The translations under genes were made by a program, and so were the position numbers. Source: Symbiodinium sp. CCMP2592 (lineage: Eukaryota > Sar > Dinophyceae > Suessiales > Symbiodiniaceae). From it: a DNA stretch of 64,000 nt. Shown piece by piece: positions 1 to 9,276 of the stretch. The DNA is taken from positions 1 to 64,000 of the forward strand of contig CAJNDT010004024.1 in the NCBI GenBank assembly GCA_905221615.1. The letters run 5' to 3'. Below the pieces are notes generated by a model. It made no database searches. It had not been told where the DNA came from and saw only the letters and a program-made list of their open reading frames with translations. Each line of letters opens with the position of its first letter. The stretch's first letter is position 1.

Positions 1-5
1 TGCAC

Positions 6-19
6 CTCCTACCAAGGAG
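6..19. repeat. Short hairpin repeat, left copy
   Basis: CTCCT-ACCA-AGGAG forms a 5-bp stem. A 17-nt version (3-19) recurs with one mismatch at 4913-4929, on the other side of the polyprotein frame. It could be a terminal repeat of the element or coincidence. Confidence 0.25.
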
Positions 20-46
20 AGATTTGTAGGAGTACGCAGGACAGCC

Positions 47-265
47 ATGAGTCTTAACCAAAGGATACGGCTGATGACACGACCAGATAATCCTCTCTGC
101 GATCTTTGCAACCTGCCTACAGGCTATTTTTGCTATTCCTGTGGTACGATTGTATGTGCAGACTGTCGACTTACCCCACAGGGTAAACAACAGATGTGCG
201 AGTGCATCTTGCCAATCGATTGCCTCGAGACCTCTAAAGTGTCAGCAGGAATGATCTCAGAATAG
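47..265 (+). CDS. Cysteine-rich N-terminal segment of the polyprotein frame
   Basis: A 72-codon segment ending at TAG 263-265. It contains CDLCNLPTGYFCYSCG followed by CADC and CEC, a spacing like that of B-box or other treble-clef zinc-binding modules. The ATG at 47 need not be the true start, because the same frame is open upstream to the window edge and continues sensibly after the TAG. I therefore see it as part of the larger broken gene rather than a separate small protein. The zinc-binding role is inferred from cysteine spacing only. Confidence 0.4.
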   Translation: MSLNQRIRLMTRPDNPLCDLCNLPTGYFCYSCGTIVCADCRLTPQGKQQMCECILPIDCLETSKVSAGMISE

Positions 266-310
266 CGTCAGGTTTTATACGAGGCCATCCTCACACATGA
301 GGACGTAGAT

Positions 311-775
311 TTGGCAGTCCAGAAAATCAACATGTATTGCGACCACGCAAGGAATTCGTTCATGAGAGCCCATCCAGGCGTTGCTCCATGTAGCTTTGAT
401 GATATTAGGAATAATCCTCCTAATACTTACACCAGCTCCACAGAGGCTCCAACCCTGGAGGAATACAAGAGCATCAACAAGGGTCACATCAATATCAAGG
501 ACTCCAGAACAAGCCACCCGGCGTCTTTTCTCTGTCTTACTGGCTACGAAGACAAACTGGTGCTCGACGCACATTACGAGATAGTTCGTAATAGGATGGC
601 CGGTGTTAACGAAAAGAGAGAATACATAGAGGGCTCAAACCCAGACAGCGTATCACTAATCCTAGTGGTATGCAACTGGGGAAATATGGATCGAGCGCCG
701 GTGCCAGCAGGGAATCCCAAAAAGAAACTCAAACCTGAGAAGGGATTCGATTACCACCCTCTTATTGACATGTGA
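311..775 (+). CDS. Segment between the two in-frame stops, start of the EEP fold
   Basis: The frame runs from just after TAG (266) to TGA at 773-775. Position 311 is a TTG and the first ATG is at 332; neither is a convincing start, as the reading is continuous with the upstream segment. Its last third holds SLILVVCNWGNMDR, which resembles the first strand and catalytic Asn of EEP nucleases. The rest of that fold lies beyond the TGA, so this segment alone would make only part of the domain. Confidence 0.4.
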   Translation: MAVQKINMYCDHARNSFMRAHPGVAPCSFDDIRNNPPNTYTSSTEAPTLEEYKSINKGHINIKDSRTSHPASFLCLTGYEDKLVLDAHYEIVRNRMAGVNEKREYIEGSNPDSVSLILVVCNWGNMDRAPVPAGNPKKKLKPEKGFDYHPLIDM

Positions 776-847
776 TTCAACAATTCAGCACATATTACCC
801 TCGTACTCGAGGCAGGAGCACTTGCGTCAAAGTATTCGATCGCAACC

Positions 848-3800
848 ATGCGACAACATGAATACAGAGGGATGTTAATCCATTCTCCTCCCAAAGAGCC
901 TGAGGCACCCTCAATGTATATTGGAGTCAAGGGTGACCCAACAACAGACATCTCTCTCGTCCACCACTTTTACCGTCACCGAACAAGGAAGCCTAAGGCT
1001 GGTGGTCCCAAGAAGCGACTGTGGGCATGCCACGGTGCGGTATGCCGCCTCACCTTTGGGTACCACAGTACCATCACGGAGGCAAAAGAATGGGTCCACC
1101 CATATTCCGGCCAGAGGATGACGAGAGATGAGTTCATGAAGATTATCGGATATGACCCTCTCAAGGGTAAAAATCCTGACAAGGATGGACCCACTGATGG
1201 CTCTTACCTCTCACCAGAGGCGTGTCTGACACTGTCGGACCTCGACCCTTCGCCGGTTCTCTGTGAATGGAACGCCCATGTCGAGGGTGATGAGCCACCA
1301 GAGGAAGACTTTGAGTCATACGCAGAGATCTTCTCACAAGAAGCATCAAACGATCTTGACGAGATGTGGTGTACAAAAGGGCCTTACAAGGTCATCACCA
1401 TCGCGATCGTCCATTTCACCTCATACATGACTCATAAGGAAGAACAGAGGCGCGAACTGGTGAACGCGTTCCTCAACGAGGTTCTCCCTTTCAAACCGGA
1501 TGTAATTGCGGGGGATCTCAATAATATTTCGTCGAGGCTCACCTTAAAAGGTGGAGACGTTCACCCGCGAAACGGTTTGTTTTCTCTATACCTGGAGAAG
1601 AAACTTGCAGCATTCAACAGAATAGCAGGAAGGCACTCACAAGTGCGACCCCTCTGCTTGAACAACTCTGACCAGCACAGACTGGCACGTGCAGATCGTC
1701 TACCGCCGGACCCGGCGAAGAAAGTTGCTGACCTCGACTGTATCAACAGTTATATCCTTGACTGGAGTAAAACGCCGCACACGGCGTCACCTAGTCCAAG
1801 AGATGCTACACCTGCCGCCGAAAGAACATACTGGGAACGAGTCTCAGATATGTGGCAGGACATGAACAGAAACAGGGATATCGATATCCGTCTGTTTGTC
1901 TCAGTCAAGCAGTACTATTCAACTTTTTCTAACCTTGACCTGTGGTTGAGTCCCTCTGACAAAGATTGGCACAGCCCTTTGGGCTTCACGATACAACCAA
2001 TCCTTACAAAAGGGAAACACAACCGGTCAGATGCCCAGGTTCAGAAGATCGCTGACAAGCGACAGGCTTACAAGCAGCGTAATGCTGAATACTGGGATTA
2101 CAAAGACTCATTTATGTATTCATCTGGCAACAGCTGGTACGACAGACAGCAACCACAAGGTAGCTATCACAGATATGGAAGATTCTGGGAAAGGCCACAG
2201 CCTGAACGTCCCAGCGAGCCTGAAGGCTCTCCTCCAAGAAGGAGCCAGGCATCATCGTCCTCTTCACAACAAGATCTACCAAGATCGAGATCCAGACCTC
2301 AGAGAGCCAGTCTTGTTGACAAGCTCAACATGTCTTTAGAGGAACTGGACACACTTGAGGAACAACAAGAGGAAGAACATTTGATCCGTGAGATGGAGAG
2401 TGTTATTGAAGAGCACGAACGAGAAACATCAAACCTGATGTCGGCTCAAAGAGATGAAGACGAACAGGAGGAAGAATCTTCCAGTCGCAGAAGAAGAAGG
2501 AAGTCATCGCGACCGCCGTCTGCTCCGAGCAGCAAGGCACTCCGAACAGCTGCCACAGCAGCAGGGTTGTCGAACTGGTTCGGACACCCTAATCAAGGCG
2601 GTGCAAAGGGAGAGTCTATCAAGACTGATGAACCTTCACTTCCAAACTCACTAACCAGTGAGCAAGACTTCTCCGTCTTCAGCATCGCGTGGAATGTGTT
2701 TCTGCTGCTAATGGGCCTACACTGGATGTGGAAGCAGCTCACCAGGGCTCCCATCAGATGTATGGACCGCCAACAATCAAATGCAAAAGCAGCAGCGAAA
2801 CGACCACCACCATTTCTCGAACCCGAGAATGAACCACAGACGCGTGAACCTTTAGGACCCAACAGGGTCAATTCTGGAGAAACAACGGATTTGCGACCTG
2901 TGTGGCACACTTCCCGAAGCGAAGTCTACCATCTTTCAGACAGCTGTTACCAGCTCAAGCAAGCAAAAGATGTTTCAAGGAAGGTGCTGTGTAAAACCTG
3001 CCTCCAGGCAGTACAAGTTGCGGAGATTCGCAGGAACGATCCTTTTCAAAGAGGTGATACACGATCACGTGGCACCGAAAGGGACATTGAACGGTTTCAA
3101 ACCTATGACGATGCAAGTACTACTCCTCATATGAGGCAATTATTCAGTGATGCATTGCATTCACAAATGGCCGAAGAAGCCATGCAGATTACCTATACAT
3201 CAATCCCTAAGGGATCCTCGGCAAGAGCCAGAGGTACATCTGCACTCGCAAGTGCCTCATCGTCGTCAGTGCCCAAGGCAATGCCACCAGTGCCTAACAA
3301 GGCAAACATGTCACCTCCACCTAAGACTCCTCCGCCAAAGGCGAAAGGAACAGTACCTTCAGATCCTCCGAGACCAAAAGGTCCTACCAGAAGAGGAGGT
3401 CAAAATCGGCGCATTCAACGAAAAGCAGCTAGAGAAGCCCATAACAGTGGACTCTGCAACCATGCAGACGCTGCACTTGGCGAAGCCAATCAAGGCCAGG
3501 CCATTAACACTATGTGCCGAAACATGGCAGTAAGACACGTCAGCTCTATCGATGCAACGGTAGAAGCAGCCGAGCAGTTTACACAACGCGTGCAACAGCA
3601 CGTAGAAACATATGATGAAGAGGAACCGTGGAGCACGGAGTTTCTACCAGTCGTGGAAGTCCTATTCAGGAACTTGAGCAGCGACGAAACAACTGTCATA
3701 CATGACAATCATACGGTAACTATGCCTATTGAGAAATATCTCGACCTCCTCAGAATCGCACAATCATTGCGAAACTCTATCCAGAGAGACAAGGAGGAAA

Positions 3801-4393
3801 GAAAGGATCATCTTGACACCATCCAAGATACTCTATCCAGAGTGGAAATCCTTCTAACAGCACTGAAGGACTCAAAAACAGTCTTCAATCAATTGGTCCA
3901 TTCCTCACTAGAGATAGAGCGAAGACATAAAAACCTCAAAAATGTCCTTGAGACACTTTTTGACGACCAAAGCTCTGAGGAAGACCAGTCAGAATCTGAC
4001 CATGAAGAAGTCCTAACTCCTTCTGCAGCACAGTACTGGAACAGCCTTCATGCCCACGCCTTATCTCCCTCAGGAGATGAAAGTGAAAGATCATGGGCGT
4101 CCTCAGACGGACAGCTTGAAAGAAGAAGGGCCGAACGGGCAAAGGCTAAGCAGCCACAACCGGCTAAAGCCGAGGCAACTCCAATCAGCTCACAAGCTGC
4201 ACCAAAGGCCGAGCCAAAGGCGACTACATCCAACCATGGATATGACACTGCAGACGCCGCCTTCACCAGGGCTGAGAACAGATTACTCGGAATCTTTTCA
4301 AGTTCCGAAGAAGATCACTCAGACCCGGATGAACCACATCCGAACGTCTATGCTCGAGCCTATGATCCAAACCTGGATCCAAATCTGAGATAA
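848..4393 (+). CDS. EEP-fold nuclease-like / coiled-coil polyprotein, main segment
   Basis: An 1181-codon ORF from ATG 848, but the frame is open back to 776, so the ATG may not be used. In order: the EEP-like region (E in LVLEA just upstream of 848; IAIVHFTS near 1400; AGDLNN near 1510; DKDWHSPL near 1965, at the place of the SDH motif); a Tyr/Gln/Pro-rich linker and an Arg/Ser/Glu-rich acidic stretch (2000-2560); a hydrophobic segment near 2671-2742 that could span a membrane; a Cys/His patch VYHLSDSC...CKTC near 2920-3010; proline/alanine-rich sequence; a long predicted coiled coil (3727-3970); and an acidic Ser/Glu tail. No RT, integrase or RNase H is present. Base composition is lower in GC than the retro-unit array. 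Likely a dinoflagellate retroelement protein; function unproven. Confidence 0.5.
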   Translation: MRQHEYRGMLIHSPPKEPEAPSMYIGVKGDPTTDISLVHHFYRHRTRKPKAGGPKKRLWACHGAVCRLTFGYHSTITEAKEWVHPYSGQRMTRDEFMKIIGYDPLKGKNPDKDGPTDGSYLSPEACLTLSDLDPSPVLCEWNAHVEGDEPPEEDFESYAEIFSQEASNDLDEMWCTKGPYKVITIAIVHFTSYMTHKEEQRRELVNAFLNEVLPFKPDVIAGDLNNISSRLTLKGGDVHPRNGLFSLYLEKKLAAFNRIAGRHSQVRPLCLNNSDQHRLARADRLPPDPAKKVADLDCINSYILDWSKTPHTASPSPRDATPAAERTYWERVSDMWQDMNRNRDIDIRLFVSVKQYYSTFSNLDLWLSPSDKDWHSPLGFTIQPILTKGKHNRSDAQVQKIADKRQAYKQRNAEYWDYKDSFMYSSGNSWYDRQQPQGSYHRYGRFWERPQPERPSEPEGSPPRRSQASSSSSQQDLPRSRSRPQRASLVDKLNMSLEELDTLEEQQEEEHLIREMESVIEEHERETSNLMSAQRDEDEQEEESSSRRRRRKSSRPPSAPSSKALRTAATAAGLSNWFGHPNQGGAKGESIKTDEPSLPNSLTSEQDFSVFSIAWNVFLLLMGLHWMWKQLTRAPIRCMDRQQSNAKAAAKRPPPFLEPENEPQTREPLGPNRVNSGETTDLRPVWHTSRSEVYHLSDSCYQLKQAKDVSRKVLCKTCLQAVQVAEIRRNDPFQRGDTRSRGTERDIERFQTYDDASTTPHMRQLFSDALHSQMAEEAMQITYTSIPKGSSARARGTSALASASSSSVPKAMPPVPNKANMSPPPKTPPPKAKGTVPSDPPRPKGPTRRGGQNRRIQRKAAREAHNSGLCNHADAALGEANQGQAINTMCRNMAVRHVSSIDATVEAAEQFTQRVQQHVETYDEEEPWSTEFLPVVEVLFRNLSSDETTVIHDNHTVTMPIEKYLDLLRIAQSLRNSIQRDKEERKDHLDTIQDTLSRVEILLTALKDSKTVFNQLVHSSLEIERRHKNLKNVLETLFDDQSSEEDQSESDHEEVLTPSAAQYWNSLHAHALSPSGDESERSWASSDGQLERRRAERAKAKQPQPAKAEATPISSQAAPKAEPKATTSNHGYDTADAAFTRAENRLLGIFSSSEEDHSDPDEPHPNVYARAYDPNLDPNLR

Positions 4394-4990
4394 GGAAAAT
4401 CTCAGAGTTTCACAACAGTGACTCACAAGGCTCTAACAAGAGCACAGTGAAGGGCTGCATAATTCGATAGAAGAACATTACCAGACCTGATCCTGTACAG
4501 ACGATCTCTCTGACCAATGTGCATGAAAGAGTTCAAAAGGAGTGATTTCAAGAGTGACTTCAACAGTGTACTTCAGTGCTATACCTAGCATAAACAATAT
4601 GCTGTTTTTATCATGAGTCCAAACTCCGCAACTGTGACAGTGGGCATAATAGTATATGTGTGAATGTGCGGCCATGCTTCCGGTAAAAGAAAATTAGTGT
4701 CTGTTTGTTTGCGTAAACCTCTAAAGGGGTAGCTCTAACAGGTACCTACAGCAATGGCTGCATGCTCATACATATACATTCCGCTGCCCATTGGCTCACA
4801 GTGGTTTTACCATATTGAGACAAGACAAGCTCTCCTTGCGTAGCAAGACAAAACAACTACTGTCCGTGTGCAGGGCGCTGCCCTTTGATCCTTAGGGAAT
4901 AAACTGGTCATACACCTCCTAACAAGGAGCATTTCCTTGTGGGTGTATCGGCTCACCCCTGAAGCCCCCCTCCCTACTGAAGCCCCCCTT
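4394..4990. other. Non-coding stretch after the polyprotein stop
   Basis: About 600 bp of mixed composition with no ORF that looks protein-like on either strand. It follows the polyprotein stop and could be its 3' untranslated region. It contains the second copy of the CTCCT-AACA-AGGAG hairpin. Confidence 0.4.
4916..4929. repeat. Short hairpin repeat, right copy
   Basis: CTCCT-AACA-AGGAG, matching the hairpin at 6-19. The surrounding CACCTCCTAMCAAGGAG is 16 of 17 identical between the two sites, about 4.9 kb apart. Confidence 0.25.
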
Positions 4991-5115
4991 AAGTTCAAGC
5001 CCCCCTTTAAGCCCCCCTTTTGCCCTCCTTTAAGCCCCTTCAGCCCCCCTGAAGCTCCCCTTTAAGCCCCCCTTTAAGCCTCCCTGAAGCCCCTCTTAAG
5101 CTTCCCTTCAAGCCC
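4960..5115. repeat. C-rich direct repeat (AAGCCCCCCTT-type)
   Basis: Degenerate tandem copies of an 11-14 bp unit such as TGAAGCCCCCCTTTAAG, visible about ten times. The minus strand is G-rich with runs of 5-6 G, so it could form G-quadruplexes. ORFs read through it (QGG/KGG repeats) are artefacts of the repeat. Confidence 0.7.
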
Positions 5116-6780
5116 TCCACGCTGACTCCTGGCACTACAGTCGGAGGGATGTCGACAGAATGTGCCATTGCCCTGCCTCCCCCTTCTTCTGCCGGCACGG
5201 CGAAAAAATGGACAACGTCGCTCGTGTTTCTGACCATGTCGCACGAACCGACGAACAACGGAGCGGAGAAGAGATGAAGGGGGAAAAGGGAGCTTGAAGG
5301 GAGACAAGCAGAAGGGCAGCCATGGAATTAAGGCGGTTGTAGCGCCTTTGTGCCTTCCACTTCTCTGTGTTTCCACCACGCTGGAGAAGCACCGAATCCA
5401 CGAAAACGGCCGTGAGCGTTTCCTCTCCAACTGCAGTCTTCTGACGGAGCTACACGCTCCAGAGACAGCTCTCAGAGTCCGCTGGACCGGAGCGGGCAGT
5501 GGCAGGCTGACCGGAGCTCGTCTTCAGAGCTTGGAAGGCACACCTGCCGAACAATCCAGTCACGGACGGTCTCCGCACACTGCGGCAGGCGGCAGGGAGC
5601 TAGCTGTGACTGGTGCGCATGGCAGAAAGAGAGCTGAGCTTTTCCGAGCTCCTTCACTGTGACTCGATGCGGGAAAAGCGCTTGCATGACCCGTCCGACT
5701 TCACTATCCACCAGTTCTCTGCTGCGATAGAAGAGGAGAGAGTGGAACATCCACTCCAATTCCTGCTCCACCGCAGGGGCAAATAAGGCGCATTGCAGTG
5801 ACGTTAACTCGATTTGGAAGCTATGCTGCTCGCAGGAGCAAGTGTGAGAGCTGTAACACTGAGATCCAAAGAAATCCTCCGGCACACTGACCAACCAGTG
5901 CAGTTCCCAGCCAGAGTGCGGAACAGATGGCTGCACGGGCCTCGAACAGTTGCCAGGAACACAAAAAATCCTCTACTAGCATGGACGATGCGCAGTAGAA
6001 GCCACATCACGGAGCTACTGAGCCTCCACAGTTTGTGGAGAAGTGCCTATTAGACCTGTGTAGCTGCCAGCCAAAAACCCGCGAAGAATAGAACGTGCTG
6101 GCGAAACACTCACAAAGGCGATGCAGATGGCAGCTAGACATCGTCTAACTATCGAGTGCAGCCTCCTCGGGTCCAACCTAGGTTGATTTGCTCCGGTCGC
6201 TGTCTCTCTCGGATGCCAATTGGAAGTTTCCAGGCGCCCAGATCGGCCCACGTGGTGACTATGTCGGCCTGTGCGCCGAAAAGGAGTGCCGGTCAACAGT
6301 TCCGCGGTGGCACTCATAAGAGCGCTGATGTTGCAAGTTTCGACAGCAGAGAGAGACAAATTCCGGTTCAATCCGCCAAAATTTGCGTTGACAGGCCAAA
6401 AAATGCCAACCAAGTTGGAGCTTAGAACCCGCTGTGCCCTCACGTTTGCAAGCGTTTAGGAAAAAAAACAAACCCGCCTGGGCGTCAGTGAATGGCTCTG
6501 TGACAAAGCAAAGATAACCTCCACATTCTTTTGACTGATCGATGGCTGCATAAGCAACCGTGCGCCGTCGGAGCGAAAGACCATAAGGTGTCATCAGGCG
6601 CCGGCATAATCAGAATCGAAGAGGCCTGCACATGCTACGAGTTCAGGCATAGGAAACAGCGCAGCGGGCGCGGCATCATGGTCCGACAAAATCATGTGTT
6701 TGCCTGGGAGTGATCGCATTACCGTGCATGGACCTTATCCCACCAACAACGGCCTTATCCAACCCGGACCTACATAGGTT
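5116..6780. other. Unassigned region, no gene recognised
   Basis: About 1.7 kb of moderately GC-rich sequence. Short ORFs occur on both strands but none shows a domain, a repeated motif or a matching copy elsewhere in the window. It may be an old decayed insertion. Confidence 0.35.
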
Positions 6781-7232
6781 TTTCCGAACCCAGGGTTTTG
6801 GAACTTCGAACTAAAAGTTCGGAGCCTGGAACCCAGGGTTCGAACATCGAAGTTCCCTCCGAACCCTGGGTTCGAACTTTGAATTGAACTCCAAGTTGAA
6901 CTTAACTCCGAACTTCTTGAACTGGAGTTGAACCTGGAGTTGAACTCTAAAGGCGAAGAGTTGAACCCAGGGTTTGAACATAGAGTCCGGGAACCCAGAG
7001 ATCGAATATAGAGTTTCCGAACCCAGGGTTTGAACTCTTGCGGCCCGAAAGTTTCAACCCAGGGTTCGAACACAGAGTTCCCGAACCCAGAGTCGAACGT
7101 TGAGTTTCTGAACCCAGGGTTCGAACTCTGGCGGCGTCCCCTAAAGAGTTTAAACCCAGGTTTCGAACATAGAGTTTCCGAACCCGGAGTTCGAACATGG
7201 AGTTTCCGAACCCAGAGCTCTTGTATCATTGC

Positions 7233-7287
7233 TTCTTCGCAAAACCCACATTAAGCGATTTCGTGTGGCTTCTTCTTCTTTTGTTTT
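7233..7287. repeat. T-rich 55-bp repeat, copy 1 of 3
   Basis: Starts TTCTTCGCAAAACCCACA, then AGCGATTTCGTGTGGC and a TTCTTCTTTTG tail. It recurs at 7344-7400 and 7580-7629 inside the minisatellite region. Confidence 0.65.
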
Positions 7288-7343
7288 TTGTGCTTGCGTT
7301 TGAGTTTGTGGTTTCTGTCATCGTAGTGTGCTCTCAGTTAATT

Positions 7344-7400
7344 TTCTTCGCAAAACCCCCCACAAAGCGATTCTGTGTGGCTTCTTCTCCTTTTGTTTGG
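7344..7400. repeat. T-rich 55-bp repeat, copy 2 of 3
   Basis: Same order of TTCTTCGCAAAA, AGCGATTCTGTGTGGC and TTCTTCTCCTTTTG as copy 1, with small differences. Confidence 0.65.
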
Positions 7401-7579
7401 TGATTGTTGGTGTTCGAACCCCGTTCGAACTCTGGGGGGGGTCTAGAACCCGGGGTTGGGCGGTTCATTTGTTCGCGGCTTTAGCATTCTCGTAGGAGAC
7501 TTCATGCCCCTTCTGAAGCCCCCTTGAGAAGAAAGACTCCTCATTGACAATCTTTTTCTTTGTTTTGTCTTTCTTTGAT

Positions 7580-7629
7580 TTCTTCGCAAAATTTTAGCGG
7601 TTTCGTGTGGCTTTTGCTTCTTTTGTGGC
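7580..7629. repeat. T-rich 55-bp repeat, copy 3 of 3
   Basis: Shorter copy: TTCTTCGCAAAATTTTAGCGG followed by TTTCGTGTGGC and TTTTGCTTCTTTTG. Confidence 0.6.
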
Positions 7630-8097
7630 AGGGACTGGTCATTGGCAGCCTTTTTCTTTGTTTTCGGCAAGCTTCTAAAAACAGCGGGGGGGTTGGGGGG
7701 GGCGCAGCCCCCCCCAAACGTGGAGTTCCGGAACCCAGGGTTCGAACGCCCCGGCGGGGAGGACGACTTCCAGAACCCGAGGTTCCAACATAGAGTTCCG
7801 AACCCAGGGTTCGAACTCCTGGGGGGACCGGGGGGTGTTCCGAACCCAGGGTTCGGACTCTCTGGGAAAGGGGGAGGAGTTCCCGAACCCGGGGTTCGAA
7901 CATGGAGTTCTCCAAACCCTGGGTTCGAACATAGAGTTCCCGAACCCAGGGTTCGAACATAGAGTTCCCGAACCCCGGGTTCGAACATAGAGTTCCCGAA
8001 CCCAGGGTTTGAACATAGAGTTCAAACTCCAGGTTCAACCTGGGTTCGAGAAGTTCGAACCCAGGGTTCAACCCTGAGTTCCGGAGTTATATGTTGT

Positions 8098-8110
8098 CCC
8101 CCCCCCCCCC
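8098..8110. repeat. Poly(C) run at the minisatellite edge
   Basis: Thirteen consecutive C, followed by GGGCCCCCCGGG. This is a likely length-variable or assembly-sensitive site. Confidence 0.7.
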
Positions 8111-8135
8111 GGGCCCCCCGGGAGTTTGAACCCTG

Positions 8136-9025
8136 GGTTCCGGAACACTCCAAAAACCTATGCTCACCCGGACTCTCGCCTGAGTGGGAAGAAAATGCAC
8201 GCATGCCTTTCCCCGTGGCGACAACAGTATCGGTTAATGTGCGGGAGAGTAAAGTGAGTGGTCATACTCTTCCAAGGCCTCGGTGTCAGTGAGAAGCCAG
8301 AGAGAATGGCAGCAAACAACCTCTGGTCAGTGCAGAGCCACACAGCATAGCGCGCCAGTTTGCCCAGATTAACCGGCACGGTCGGCGTATGGCTACGGAA
8401 GGCAGCCGGGATTTGTGCAAAAGACTGCAAGTCCGCAGTGATCGGGCAGACTTCAGAGTTGCGCTCCTCGAGAGGCGCGCGCTTTGCGGTGTTTGTATGT
8501 GCACTCATACATCCGACAAGGAGGCCAACGAGACGGCGGCCAACAGCCTGGCTTGGGAGCACACTACCACTGGCAACTCAGAGTGAACAACACAGCCCTC
8601 CGAGAGCTCTGCAAGATAGCCGACAAGTGAAAAGTCGTGTATTGCGGATTACCATGGCAGTGCCAAGAAGCCGGCGCGTCCAGGCATGCCGCTTCCTCGT
8701 CGAAGCTCCTCAGTACCTGAACAAGCAAGTAATCCTCGTACATTTGGAGATGGACATGCCCCAAACAGGCAATCGCATGCTGTAGGTAGGCGACAGGAAG
8801 TGACGTTGTGAAAAACAGAGCGCGCAGCACTCGGTCTTTTTCTTGAGCCAAAGCGGAGTCGCGTCGGGCTCTGACTGACAGTGAAACACCTTGCAGCTGT
8901 CTGTCTCCAAGCAAAACACTTCAAGCACTAACGAAACGAGACGAAACGAACGTGCAGTCACTTCCTAACTCAAAAGCACTCCTCACAGCTTCAAGCATGC
9001 CGAAAACATCAGGACATCCAAGGTC
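8136..9025. other. Unassigned region left of the retro-unit chain
   Basis: About 0.9 kb with no recognisable gene. On the minus strand this is the sequence that family A copy 1 runs into. It contains CTTGAGCCAAAGCGG at 8842-8856, 13 of 15 identical to the reverse complement of the SL 3' end, which might mark an old unit boundary. Confidence 0.3.
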
Positions 9026-9038
9026 AAATGGGATTTTC
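9026..9038 (-). repeat. Unit junction 1 (AAATGGGATTTTC)
   Basis: 3' end of family A copy 1, preceded on the + strand by C, as at the three other truncated junctions. A hairpin GCTTC-GCA-GAAGC follows at 9047-9059. Confidence 0.8.
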
Positions 9039-9276
9039 TCGCACACGCTTCGCAGAAGCAGCCCGTAGGCTTGTCCGACATGCACAAATTAACTCCAAGT
9101 ATTTTGGAGTCATCCGCATTTGCGGGCATCGCCAAAGTGGCGGCAGTGGCTACTCCTACCCTGAGCTACAGGCTGCCTGACCTACCTGAGCTACTGGCAG
9201 GAGTGGGTAGCCACTTCCTGGGAGTGGGGAGCCACATCCCAGTGAAACAGGACGAAAGTCCTACAGGGAGGATACC

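Larger units (their letters stand above)
2..4393 (+). pseudogene. Retroelement-like polyprotein frame, 5' partial, two in-frame stops
   Basis: One reading frame stays open from base 2 to the stop at 4391-4393 (about 1,460 codons) except for TAG at 263-265 and TGA at 773-775. Codons between the stops, including 266-310 and 776-847, are open and protein-like, so the three ORFs below are parts of one gene. An endonuclease/exonuclease/phosphatase (EEP) fold runs across the TGA: a VVCNWGN string before it, LVLEAGAL just after it, then AGDLNN near 1510 and DKDWHSPL near 1965. The upstream end lies outside the window. No reverse transcriptase is visible. It may be a decaying gag/endonuclease-type polyprotein of a dinoflagellate retroelement, or a gene with stop readthrough. 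Confidence 0.6.
6785..8135. repeat. Palindromic minisatellite (GAACCCAGGGTTCGAAC family)
   Basis: Many variants of a roughly 27-37 bp unit built on GAACCCAGGGTTCGAAC followed by ATAGAGTTCCC. The core contains two palindromes, GAACCC-A-GGGTTC and GTTCGAAC. The array is dense at 6785-7215 and 7720-8060 and is interrupted by T-rich repeats and unique sequence. It is open in several frames on both strands, which generates spurious repetitive ORFs. Confidence 0.85.

Noticed and set aside
4960-5115. Repetitive glycine-rich protein on the minus strand
   Set aside because: Generated by the C-rich direct repeat; frame and composition follow the repeat unit and no start context or neighbour supports a gene.
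6785-8135. tRNA genes suggested by many GGGTTCGAA strings
   Set aside because: No acceptor stem, anticodon arm or A-box accompanies them; they belong to a palindromic minisatellite.
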